Source: Byssochlamys sp. IMV 00236 (taxonomy: Eukaryota; Ascomycota; Eurotiomycetes; Eurotiales; Thermoascaceae). From it: a DNA stretch of 64,000 nt. Positions 1-10,736 of the stretch are shown one piece after another; the stretch's first letter is position 1; each line of letters opens with the position of its first letter. The stretch is from the NCBI GenBank assembly GCA_001931875.2, contig MSJH02000796.1, positions 1-64,000 of the forward strand. The letters are read 5' to 3'. The notes under the pieces were generated by a model, which saw only the letters and a program-made list of their open reading frames with translations, was not told where the DNA came from and ran no database searches. A program made the translations under genes and the position numbers.

Positions 1-861
1 TTATCTATTATTATTAGAAGTCTTTATATTACTTATTCTTTTTATTAAGATTTATCTTAATATTATTAAGTTTTACCTCTATTAGTCTTAATTTAATATC
101 TTTTATTAAATTATTTATATTAAGCTATCTTCTTATATATTTTATACCTAGGGATATTATAGGTTAGCTAAAAATACTTATATTTAAAGCCTTCCTTTTT
201 TTATTAAAATTCTATATTATATTATTAGTTTTATTATTTTTATTTCTAGTATTATTATAATTTAGCTTTAGTCTCTCTTACTAGGTATTTCGCCTAAAGA
301 AGCTAAGGTTAAGCCTTTATAATAAGCTAGCCTTTAGAGAAAATATATTAAAGCTAATATCTCCCTATATTATTTAAAGGAATATTAGAGTTTATATATA
401 GTTTAGTAGTATTTTAAATAGTAACTTCTTAATTTAGGGATTAGTTTAACTATAAAACTATTAATCTTATTAATTTTATCTTATCTTATTACTTAGGATA
501 TAACTCCTTAAAGTATACTTTATTAGCCTATATTAAAGTATTTTAGATTAAGCTATAAGTATCTCCTCCTTAAGTAAGATAATATAATTTATATTTCTTA
601 TATTATAGGTAATAGATTAATTTATACTCTATAGTATTATTAGACTTTCTTAAATTTATTTTAATATTAATAAAGTATTTTATTTTCTAGAAATAGTAAA
701 TTAATATAGTAGACTTAGCTAATTTTATAATAGAACCTATATAGCCGCTAGGTAAACTATATTCTATATATTTATATAGTACCTCTATAGCTCTATTATA
801 AGATAAATACTAGCAGAAATAGTAAAAATAACCTAGGTTATATATTTTAGTTATTATATCT
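1..861 (-). pseudogene. Unidentified RIP-degraded coding remnant
   Basis: On the minus strand, from about 850 down to about 400, one frame reads as protein with interruptions only at TAA/TAG, the stops that RIP makes from Gln and Trp codons. Recognisable stretches include AIEVLYKYIEYSLP and NKVYFKELYPK. Further left the frame breaks and the composition turns Lys/Gln-rich. I do not recognise the family: it does not match the copia gag at 54-56 kb or the gypsy gags in this window. It is probably part of another mobile element that continues left of the window. The solo LTR at 862 was inserted at or beyond the end of this frame. Confidence 0.4.
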
Positions 862-997
862 TCTTAGAGCTGATAAAAATGCTTAATTAAGGAACTATTT
901 AGGGGGGAGTTAAACTAATCTATCTGGCTACTACTCTGCTGACTAAGCTAGCTGCTGGCGCGGGCGACTACTACTAGAGCCCCTAGGGGTACCAAAA
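862..997 (-). mobile_element. Solo LTR of the copia-3 family
   Basis: This 136-bp segment matches the two LTRs of copia-3 (12479-12614 and 55984-56120) along its whole length. It is flanked by a perfect 5-bp direct repeat, tatct, at 857-861 and 998-1002. There is no copia interior on either side. That is the signature of a full insertion reduced to one LTR by recombination between its LTRs. Orientation is set to minus because copia-3, whose LTRs read the same way, is coded on the minus strand. It keeps more G+C (for example ctggcgcgggcgac near 955) than the other two copies, so it is the least mutated copy of this LTR here. Confidence 0.85.
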
Positions 998-1002
998 TAT
1001 CT

Positions 1003-3885
1003 CCTTATCTATTCTTACTTAATCTAGTTATTAGAAATTTTCAGAATTTTATCTTTTAAAGCTAGAGAACTAGGCATTAAAGAGTCTTATTATTTAACTT
1101 ACCGCGTTATTTCCTAGACCTATTACTATATTCAAGTAAAGCCTTAATATAACTAGCAGTAAATATTAATAATATAGTAAATACTATTAACCTAGCTATA
1201 CCTCTAGTACTACTAGCTATTAACTCTAATACTATATTAATAGAGATATTCTAGCAGATAATAAAATCTAATTAGCAAATAGTAAAAAATATAAAGGCTA
1301 GTTTATAAAATTGCTAAATAATAAAATATCTTATAAGTTAAAATAAGATAGCTTAAAATAATAGTTAATACTAATACTAATAGTAGTAATATTAATAATA
1401 GTAAGACTAATAATAGTAACTAGTTTAAAATTAAACTCTTAGCTATAATCTCTTAGTAAACTTAAATACTAAATTTATCTTAAGAATACTAATAAGCGCT
1501 ATAATTAACAATATGCTATAAAAGTAAATAAAGCTAAAATACTTTTACCTTAATCTAAGTAATAAAGACTATATTAAAATAAGTCCTATTATAATAATAG
1601 GAAGCTATATACTTATTATAAGAATATTTATATTTTTATTAATTAAATCTGTAATTTAGCTATAATAAAAGAAGAACTTATTATATAAAGCTATATTTAA
1701 GCGTTATTATATAGCTTAGCCCTATAATAATATATAGCTAGGCTATTTAACTATAACTATAAAGTATTATATACTTATTCTATTAAAGAAGGTTAGATTT
1801 TATAGCTAATAAAATATTTTAACATTAATACTATAGCTACTATAAAGTAACTTAAGTCTTTGCATTATATTATATAGAATATTATAGCTAGCTAGACTTT
1901 CTAAGAGTTTATCTAGTAAGTATTACATTTATTATATATTATAAAAATAAGAGAAATATATAATTAACTATTAGCTATATAGAATAGATTTTCTTTATTA
2001 TTTAAGTATAATATATAAACGCTATAGGAGAATACTATAGTATTTAAATTTATTAAAATAGTTAAAGAAGCCTATATAGTATAGTAAGAGTAAATAAATA
2101 AGAACTAATACTATTATTAGTAATATAACTATAATAATACTAGAACCTTTTCTTATTATTTTCTCTTCTTATTAAATTCCTTCTTATTAAATCCCTTAAT
2201 ATAAGATTAAGGCAATGCTAATAATATTAACTAGACTAGGGATAAAGCCTTATAATAGTTTAATGCGTAAATATAATAATATTAGATTTAAAATCTAGGC
2301 TAACCCTTAATATAATTATATTAGTTCTTATAGTATAATAATTAAAACTAGTAATATTAAGCGTTAAACTAGTATAAAAATAATAATTAAGGCCCTCCTT
2401 TTTTAATATAGCCTTAAGCTATAGCTTATATAGGCGCTAGAATAAGGCGAGCTATAAATACTATAGATAAAAACTATAGTTAGTAAGATAGCTATTATAA
2501 TATACCTAGATTAAAAATATATAATATAGTAGTCTTAGATTAAACCTTAAATCTAATTAATTTTTCTAATAAGTATAATAACTACTATTACTAAGAAGAC
2601 TATTAAGGTAAATATAATAACTATTAATATATAAACTATAGCGAAGATAACTATAATACTTATACTAACTATATTATATTACTAATTACTTCTATATTTA
2701 AATATTTGCTATACTAAGTAGTTTTCTAATTAAATAATAAGCTCTGTATTTATTTATATAATACTAATTACTATTAGAAATTAATCTCGCATTTCTTTAC
2801 TATTAGTCTTTAATATTGCACTAGATATTATAATATCTATATTACTTATTACTATAGGCGTAGCTATAATAGTATTATAATAAGTAATATTATAACTTAT
2901 TATTACTAAATTCTTAGTTAAATAAGTATTTTCTAGCTATATTTTTTATAGATAATATTATACTATAGTAAAAGTATATATTATAAGTAGTCTTAAGGTA
3001 GAGCTAACTTTCTTAAATTTAAGATACTCTATAATAATAATAAAATATTCCTTAAGTAAGTTATTCTATAAGTAAAGATTCATTATATATTTAAAATAAA
3101 AATTAATAGAATAAAACCTATAATCTATAACCTATTAGCTTATATTTAGCTTACTTTAAATTATTTAGCTACTCTTTATTCTAAACTAATAACACTTTAG
3201 CTTAATATTAAAGCCTATTTAGTTAATTATCTTAAAGTAAATCTCTTGCTTAAAGTCGATATAATAAGTTACTATAGTATATTAATATACCTTATTATAC
3301 TAGTATATACTACTATTAAAGATATCTGCATTTTATTAGATTACCGCGAAGCTAAATTATATTTTCTTATAATTAGTTTATTTTATATATAGAATAGTAA
3401 TATTATTAGTTAGACTATAAGTTTATTAATATTTCTCTAGATTAGTAAATAATAATTCTATTAAAGAAAGATTAAGAATTAAATATTCTTAAGTATATTA
3501 AGATTTACTCTCTTAGCCCTAAAGATTATAAAGTTATTAATTAAACCTTTAATAAGCTATATTAATAAAGAAGAATAAAATATATTACTAATTATATATT
3601 AAGCGAATATCTAGTATTTATTATCTAGTATAATATAAAGTATAATAGTATAATAATTTATAAAGGTAAAGTAGTTATAAATATTTATAGGCTAAATTAT
3701 ATTATTAAACTTAATACTTATTCTCTTTTATTATAAGAGAATATTATTATACTTATAGTAGAAAGATATATTATTTTTATATTTAATATAGTATCTTTCT
3801 AGTATTAATAGTATATTTAATGCGATTATAAAAACTACTTATTATATTATATAAAGAATAAAAGATTTTTAATATTATTATTATA
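1003..3885 (+). pseudogene. Gypsy-1 5' part: gag-like region and start of reverse transcriptase
   Basis: This is the left part of a Ty3/gypsy element. A frame at about 1660-2080 looks like a gag capsid region, for example ARLFNYNYKVLYTYSIKEG. From about 3650 to 3885 the sequence encodes the first half of a gypsy reverse transcriptase: KGKVVINIYRLN corresponds to the usual KxRVVVDIRGLN motif and NTYSLLL to DxYPLPL, and the end reads like the FNVAVMGF region with its first half mutated. The frame stops where a DNA transposon was inserted and resumes at 10737. I found no 5' LTR; the element may begin near 1003 or its LTR may be too degraded to see. Between about 2200 and 3600 only scattered gag/protease-like composition is visible. 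Confidence 0.65.
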
Positions 3886-3895
3886 GGCTTTTATA
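3886..3895. repeat. Left target-site duplication of the DNA transposon
   Basis: ggcttttata, repeated exactly at 10727-10736. The repeat is 10 bp long, but its first G could belong to the right end of the element, so the true duplication is 9 or 10 bp (8 is not excluded). Confidence 0.85.
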
Positions 3896-3940
3896 CAGGA
3901 TATAGCTCGGCCCAGCCGGGGCTGAGCTCAGCCCACCTGA
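3896..3940 (+). repeat. Left terminal inverted repeat
   Basis: This G+C-rich end matches the reverse complement of 10683-10727, with one indel in the first ten bases. It contains a perfect 16-bp palindrome, GGGCTGAGCTCAGCCC, at 3919-3934. Further inside, to about 4020, degenerate copies of gctcagcc and gggcttagc follow, as they do at the right end, so the element has compound subterminal repeats. Confidence 0.85.
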
Positions 3941-4269
3941 AAAGCTCAGCCTACCCAAGAAAAATCTAGGTTTAGCTTAGACACTAAGTTAGTTTTAGTA
4001 TAGTATTTGGGTGGGCTTAGCATATATATAGCTTATGTAATTTATAATAAAGTTTTTATATTATATTGCAGTAAACTATATTTATTAGGAACTATATATA
4101 GTATATGCTCTATACTATATTGCAGTATATGCTGAGTATAAATTAGAGCAACACTAAGATATATATAAGAAGCTAGAACTAATATTATTCTGCGCGGTTT
4201 ACTAAGGCGGTATATATAAAGGCAGTTATTAAGCATATGCTGAAGCAATATTAGAATCTTATTGTATAG

Positions 4270-5600
4270 AAATTTGCATTATTTATATTATTTTTAATCT
4301 CCCTAATAATGCCTTCGCCTTACCTCTATAGTACTATAGTCTACCCTCTTATATTACTGCTATATAACTATAAAAATACTACTATATTTAAAAGAACTCC
4401 TTACCTGCAATATAGTTTTGTTAGCAAATAATCCGATAAACTATAGGTATTACTATAGTAAGTATATCTTTGCTTAATATTAAGTATATACTAAATAAAA
4501 ATAGGCCCAGTTCCTAACCTAAATCTAATATAGATCTTAGACTTATATACTACAGCTAAGCAGGAAAATAAAAAATTTAATAAGCAGATATTATATATAT
4601 ACTAGAAGTATACTAAATATAGATAATGCCTATAATTACTATTAAGGAAAATACCCGCGCGCTAATCTTTAGATTTTCTATCTTAAGTATAAATAGGAAT
4701 ATATAAGTCCTTTCTTTAAAATTAATTAAGCATATACTAAGCTTCTATAATTGCTAGGTATAGATAAATATAGATAGCCCGCTTATATATAGTAAGGTTA
4801 TTAATTTATAGCCTATTATAAGTCCAATATAAGTTCTATATATATATAATATATTAATAGTTAAAGTTATAACGCTATATAAGGATTGCATACCCAGGGG
4901 CGAGTATATTATTATCCTTAGTATATATTAGATATATGCTAATCTATTATAGCATTGAATTATAGTATAGAGACTAATAATATAACTATAAAAAGATAAT
5001 TAGGCTATAATAAGTTTAGGATCTGTTCTATATATATTAGAGCCACGCTAATAATATATAATATGCTGATTAAATATGTTTTGCTCAGCAAGTGGTAAGA
5101 TATTAACTTTATTTATAAATTATAGTAAGTCTTAGGCATATATAAAGCTTATATTAAGCTAATATTTTTTTTAATGCAGGAAGTATACTAATTAAGAGTA
5201 TTATTATATCTTATAAAGAAATGGCTCATACTAATAATAAGTTTAGAAATAGCTATAGGAGCTAGTTTTATTAGAGAGTAAGTTTAATATATATTAATAT
5301 ATAAATAGGATCTATATGCTATCTTCTTTGCTATTTATATTGCTATTTATATTATTATTTATATATAATTTATAACTCTTAGCAGGCTTTTTAGATATAT
5401 TTAGTATATACCCAATATTAACTTTAATTAATCTCGGCCTTTATTCCAGCATCTTATACTTTTATTAACCTTATCTTATAAATATATAGTAAGTATACCC
5501 CTGCCTATATTATATATATATTAACCTTATATAGACTAGAAATATCCTACTGCTGTAAAATAATAATAATAGAAATAATAATAAGTAGCCTTCTGATTTA
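4270..5600 (+). pseudogene. Degenerate coding frame inside the DNA transposon, plus strand
   Basis: From about 4480 to 5590 one frame runs as protein with stops almost only at TAA/TAG (Gln/Trp under RIP). Stretches such as LGYNKFRICSIYIRATL and SLEIAIGASFIRE look like real protein rather than noise. The part upstream of 4480 is less certain. I cannot assign it securely. There is a faint resemblance to the N-terminal domain of the large fungal telomere-linked RecQ-like helicases, but too weak to name it. It converges on the minus-strand frame at 8600-10290. The 68-codon open frame on the opposite strand near its start is not supported. Confidence 0.4.
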
Positions 5601-6435
5601 TCCTGCGCATATATTAAACCAGATTGTAATATAGGTTTTGCCTTAACTCTATTAAAGTATAGATAGTTTATATCTTATAATAAATATGCGAGTAGATATA
5701 CTGCTAATAAAAAAACATCGACTAAATTAGAGCATAGCTATACTTATAGTTATAGCTATAGATATTCTTATAATACTAATAGTTATAATACTAAGTCTAT
5801 TAATAAGTTCTTCCCTTTTATATATAGAGTATATATTAAGTTTATATCTATAAATTATAATTTCCTTTTCTAAGGATAAGTTTTCAGAGGCCTTAAATAT
5901 ATAGATATTTAAGCCCAGCTCTCCCCTAAGTATATGCTCAATACTGAACTTTGGTTTAATATTAAGCTCTTATGCTTAAAGATTATTAATGCCGAACTTC
6001 GGTTTAATGCTAAGTTCTTATGCTTAAAGACTATTTTTCTATATCTTTAAATAATTGTAATATAATATTCTTTATTTTTTTATTTATTCTTATTATAGGG
6101 GAAAAAGAAATATATATATATATTTACTATATAACTATAGCTATATAGATATATATATTTATTATATAAACTGCTGTAATAATCCTTCTCTTTCTTACTT
6201 AAATTCTTATTGCCTTTATTCTATTATTTCTCTTAATTAAATAGCAAAATCAGTCTCTGCTATTTTTTCTAATAAGGGTCCTCTACTATAGTATATATAA
6301 GCTCTATTTTATTTAGAATCTGTACTTAACTCTTAGACAATATATATTAGATATAAAGTTAGTATATGCTCTGGATTAGAACTAGCAGAGCTATCTAAAT
6401 CTAATAAAGGGATTTAAACCCTTCTAGATATTGGG
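5601..6435. other. Non-coding or unreadable part of the DNA transposon
   Basis: Continues the 4480-5600 frame for a short basic stretch (Gln/Arg/Lys-rich after un-RIPing) and then dissolves. It contains a short local duplication, gccgaacttcggtttaatgc at about 5991 and a near copy at about 5945, and several TATATA runs near 6110-6170. Nothing else recognised. Confidence 0.4.
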
Positions 6436-7262
6436 ATAGTATTAAATTGAACCTAGCCTTAAATATAATTAGAACCTTTAGATCTACCCCTTCCTTAACC
6501 TCTATTTAGTATATTCTTTATTTAATCTGCGTTAAGAAATATAATCTGAGTCTAATTCTTTAGAGCTTAGCTTAGTCTGCTTAGTCCTAGATTAAACCTG
6601 GCTCTAATAATAACTGGAACCTTTAGATTAACCCCTTCCTTAATCTCTATTTAATATATGCTCTGTATTTAATCTGTGTTAAGAATAATAATTTAAGTCT
6701 AATTCTTCAGAGCTTGGCTTAGTCTGCTTAATCCTAGATTGAACCTAGCTTTAATAATAACTAGAACCTCTAGATTAACCCCTTTTTTAACCTCTATTTA
6801 GTATATGTTCTGTACTTAATCTATATTAAGAATAATAATCTGAGTTTGATTTTTCAGAGCTTAGCTTAGTCTATTTAATTCTAGATTAAATCTGGCTCTG
6901 ATAATAATTAGAATCTCTAGATTAACCCTTTCCTCAACCTCTATTCGGCATATACTTTATACTTAATCTATATTAAGAATAATGATCTGAGTCTAATTCT
7001 TCAGAGCTTAGCTTAGTCCGCTTAATCCTAGATTAAACCTGGCTCTGATAACAACTGAAACCTCTAGATTGATCTCTTTTTTAATCTCTTTCTTAACCTC
7101 TGTTCAGTATATGCTCTATACTTAATCTATATTAAGAATAATAATCTGAGTCTAATTTTTTAGAGCTTGGCTTAGTCTGCTTAGTCTTAGATTAAACCTG
7201 GCTCTAATAATGACCGGAACTTTTAAGTCGACCCCTTCTTTAACCTCTGCTTAATATATGCT
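6436..7262. repeat. Tandem array of about 147-bp units in the DNA transposon
   Basis: The segment beginning gatta/acccctt recurs at 6481, 6626, 6773, 6920, 7067 and 7227, so spacing is 145, 147, 147, 147 and 160 bp; the last unit carries a 13-bp duplication of its pyrimidine-rich part. Each unit contains ttagagcttagcttagtctg, a tattaagaataataatctgag block and a GTATATGCTCTGTA motif. The units differ mainly by C/T and G/A changes. The 147-bp period equals 49 codons, and the reverse strand encodes an acidic SEELDSDYYS-like stretch in one frame, but the 145 and 160 bp spacings break that frame, so coding is doubtful. Confidence 0.85.
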
Positions 7263-8600
7263 TTATAGATATTTTATCTCTAGCTAATATATGTTTAGTA
7301 AAAGGTTTAGATAAGAATATTAAAATAACCTTAAAATCAGCATTTTTATTAGAAGATTAATTATTACTATTATCTAAAGATATATTATAGGGATTATTAG
7401 GATTAAATAGTAAATAAGATTGATTTATTTGATAATTAACAGCTCTTTAATTTTATTGGTCTAAAAGATATGTTTAGCATATATTTAAAGGCATATTAAA
7501 CTTTTATCTTACTGTTTCTCTATATTTATTAGGAGATCTATATAGTATTACTATGGTTTTGCTATATATTATCAATACTATAGCTAAAAAGCTCTTATTA
7601 TTTAATAATATCTTCTATATATTATTATAGACTAAATACAAATTAGCCTTATTAGTATTTAATCTATACTAGACAGATATTAAGCATATGCTAAATATAG
7701 ATATACTATTAAATAGCCCCCAGTAAAGATAGGTTTCTCCCTATATTATGATTATCTTAGAAATAACTATTTTCAGATAATCTAATATACTTTTAAGTAT
7801 AACTCCACTATTTAAAAGAGATTTTTAATATTTCCTGTGATAATATAGTAAGAATCTATAGTTTTATTTTACTTTAAAGCTATTTTTTAGTATCTAAATA
7901 TTTCTTACCCTATTAATATATAGTTTAAAGGATTTCTTAGTAAGAATATAGATCCTATAAATATTTCAGTTAATAGATAAGGAGATAAGATCTTTTAAAC
8001 TTTTTATAGAAATTACATTTAATATATATTTAGCAGAAGATAAGTATATGCTTAAGATATTTTTACCAGTTAAGGGAAGGATAAATAGAATATAAGTAGT
8101 TACTAAAGCCTAAATATATTTAGCATATATTTTATATCTATTAAAATAATATTAACCAGGTACTTATTTCTTATATATATCTATAGTAACAATCTGTATC
8201 CCTTCTCTATTCAAAATATATGCCCATTAAATATATTAATATGTAGCTTGTAATAATATTTGAAATAGTAATTTAAATATTTAAAAATATGTGCGATAAG
8301 TTTATAGAGAGATAAAAGCATAGCAATAGGTATTAATCCCTAATATAAAGTTAGCATATGCTAAACATATAATAAGAAGAAGTTAAATATATATTTAGCT
8401 TTGGAATTCTAGCTTAAGATTGAAAAGATATTTGCATTTCTAAGTACTATCTTATAAGCTAAATCTATTTTAAGATATTTAGCTTTTATAAATGCTTTTG
8501 CTTGAGCATTTATATAATAAATAATAATATATTCTCCAGTTTTACTAATATCAACTGCATAAATCTATTATTTATTACTTTCTCTATATTAGTCAAACTT
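7263..8600 (-). pseudogene. Degenerate frame in the DNA transposon, possible transposase C-terminal part
   Basis: On the minus strand several segments read as protein with Gln/Trp-type stops. The best, about 8540 to 8390, includes YINAQAKAFIKAKYLKIDLAYK and then FNFFLLYV, faintly like the catalytic region of fungal Mutator-type transposases, in which a 'TNaxtreay' segment follows a beta strand. I could not place a DDE triad. It lies immediately downstream of the 8600-10290 minus-strand frame and may be the same gene. The 60-codon plus-strand open frame at 8502-8684 overlaps it and is a shadow. Confidence 0.3.
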
Positions 8601-10290
8601 ATACTCTTATATAACCCCTATATAGTGTTAGTATATATAAAACATATAATAAGAATAGATTCTAACCAGCAATATCTGAACTAAATAGGTATTGCAGAAG
8701 TTTTTGTTTTTAAATTAAATAAACAATTTTATTCTTAATATTTAAAGAAGCTCTAATTGAATTTAAAGCTTAATTTTAATACTTTTATTTAAACATATAT
8801 ACTTCGGGAGATATTAAGAATTTATCTATAAGTATCTGGTCAGTATATGCAGAACACAGGCTTAAGATATATATAATATACACGCAGTTATAGTAAAAAT
8901 ATCTCCTTAGTTAATTAGATCTATAAGTTCTTAAATAAAATCTTAACTTAACTTAGTTAATAATGGAGGAAAATATATATAATCTTCTTAATAAATAAGA
9001 AGGATAAAAAGAAAATAATCCCAATTATAAGGAATAAAAATATTAATTAAAGTATTATATTCTTTATATAAGACTTTAAATATATTTTAAGGGTAGTTAA
9101 ATCCTAGACCTATAGTCAGTATATGCCTAGTATATATAGAGCAAATACCTACTGTAAATTATGCGCCTTAAAGTAGTATAGTTAATATAGGTATAAGTAG
9201 ATTAAATAAGAGTATTAGTATTATATATCCTATAAGCTATTAAGATATATAGATAAGATATATAAATTTAAGCTGTATATGTAGAGATAGCTTATATAAT
9301 ATGCTATAATTTGAAATTACTTGCTAATAGGCAACTAATAAAGGTAACTAATGGCTAAGGATATGTTTAGCATATGCCGAGATTAAATATAGAGTTAAAC
9401 TTATTTTATGCTATTTAAAGATTACTGGAATTTAATTTAAATATACCTATATTTCACTTTTTAGATAAAAATAATGCCCTGCTGATTATTAATTCTAAAA
9501 ATAAAAAAATCTATTATATTAATTTTTAATTTCTCTTTTAAGAAATTTACTAGCAGAAGTAGTATTAAATATATAGCCTGCTTCTTTATAAAGCGTTTTA
9601 AAGATATTTAGTTTAATATAGCTATATTTATAGCGTTGTCTGAGTATATGCTCTAGTATATATTTGTAATATTTAATACTGCTGCATTTATATGCCTAAT
9701 AGTATGTCTTGCTTTGAATTTTATCTTTTTTATCCTTTTAAAGAAGTGGGAGAGATAAGGTTTTATAATTGCCTTAAGTATAGAGCCTAAACTGGATTTA
9801 AGCTATACTTAGCATATGCTCACAATATATTAAATATCTGTTTAAGATAAGGTATAGATATACCTTTAATAAAAGTTGTTAAAATATTTAATAAATATTT
9901 GTATTAGAATAGTTATAAGGCAAAAGATTTTTTTAATAGATAAAATATAAGATACTATTAAAATAAGTTATTAGATATTTAAGAATAGATAATTTATCCT
10001 AAACATTATTAACTATAATCTTAGAGATACTACTGCAGCTAATAATAATACCTATAAGAGAAATAGCCTCCTAGATATATTTAATATATACCCCGCTAGA
10101 ACTTATATAAAAAGAATATACTTAATTAAGTCTTATATAAAGAGGAAATTTGGGATATATCTTAAATTTTTTATCTTCGCTTTTTATATAGGAATAGACA
10201 CTACTTTAATTGCTTATTATATCCTTAAACTGGTTTAAATATGTTTTATAAAAGTCATAGTTCTGCATAAGTTTGTTTTGTAGTAAGTTA
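8601..10290 (-). pseudogene. Long degenerate coding frame in the DNA transposon, candidate transposase
   Basis: On the minus strand the frame from about 10280 to 9900 reads with very few stops (for example KIYPKFPLYIRLN and SSSGVYIKYI). After one frameshift near 9890 a second frame continues to about 8605 with TAA/TAG interruptions and only two TGA. Together they span more than 500 codons, the longest coding signal in the element, which makes it the best candidate for a transposase. I do not recognise a domain, so the assignment is by position and length only. It converges with the plus-strand frame at 4270-5600; the tandem array lies between them. Confidence 0.4.
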
Positions 10291-10682
10291 GTATCTAGTC
10301 TAAATATAATAGATGCTGAGTATATGCTCAGCGTCTGCTAGGCCTTTATAGGAATTATATTAATATACCTGGATGGGAATATTATATAATTATTAACTGA
10401 GAATGCTATTGATTTAGCTATTAATCATAGTTACTTGGTTCTTGGCTATTTTTAGGTATTTAGGGAAAAAGTAATAGTACTTAGCTTTATATTAGCTATT
10501 ATATATATATATATTGCAAATTCTAAAGAGTTTTATTGTATAAATATTATTATTAATCCTTAAATAGGCTAATCTTATATTAATTACACAATCGGCTTAT
10601 GCTAAGCTTATACTTAATCTGTGCATAAGGTGGGTTAAGCTCAACCCAGCCAAGGATAAGCTCTAGGGTGGGCTAAGCTCCT
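10291..10682. other. Subterminal region of the DNA transposon, right side
   Basis: No coding frame seen beyond 10290 apart from short Asn/Tyr-rich stretches. From about 10585 there are alternating copies of gggtgggctaagctc, ggttaagctcaaccc and taagctta, which are palindromic or inverted relative to one another and mirror those at 3940-4020. Confidence 0.5.
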
Positions 10683-10727
10683 AGAGTAGGCTGAGCTTAG
10701 CCCCGGCTGGGCTGAGGTATATGCCCG
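10683..10727 (-). repeat. Right terminal inverted repeat of the DNA transposon
   Basis: Its reverse complement begins cgggcatatacctc and continues into GCCCAGCCGGGGCT, matching the left end at 3896-3940. It is followed directly by the target-site duplication copy. Confidence 0.85.
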
Positions 10728-10736
10728 GCTTTTATA
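10728..10736. repeat. Right target-site duplication of the DNA transposon
   Basis: gcttttata; with the preceding G it repeats 3886-3895 exactly. Confidence 0.85.

Larger units (their letters stand above)
3896..10727. mobile_element. 6.8-kb DNA transposon with terminal inverted repeats (Mutator-like candidate)
   Basis: The element interrupts the gypsy-1 reverse transcriptase precisely: reading joins across it. It is bounded by the direct repeat ggcttttata at 3886-3895 and 10727-10736, and by inverted repeats of about 45 bp that share the core GCCCAGCCGGGGCT. A 9-bp TSD gives the best-matching ends (caggatata against cgggcatata) and fits Mutator-like elements; with an 8-bp TSD a hAT element would be the alternative. 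The interior keeps many CA and TG dinucleotides, so RIP has acted on it much less than on its surroundings. It carries a scattered GCATATGC-type motif, a 147-bp tandem array and two convergent degenerate frames. Confidence 0.8.

Noticed and set aside
4042..4248. 68-codon open frame on the minus strand
   Set aside because: It lies over the subterminal region of the DNA transposon and has no motif. A frame of this length is expected by chance in a stretch where the minus strand lacks TAA.
6436..7262. 147-bp array as centromeric satellite
   Set aside because: Only five to six units, confined within one transposon; no larger array in the window.
8502..8684. 60-codon open frame on the plus strand
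   Set aside because: Antisense to the better-supported minus-strand frame of the transposon; Ile/Tyr-rich composition of shadow type.
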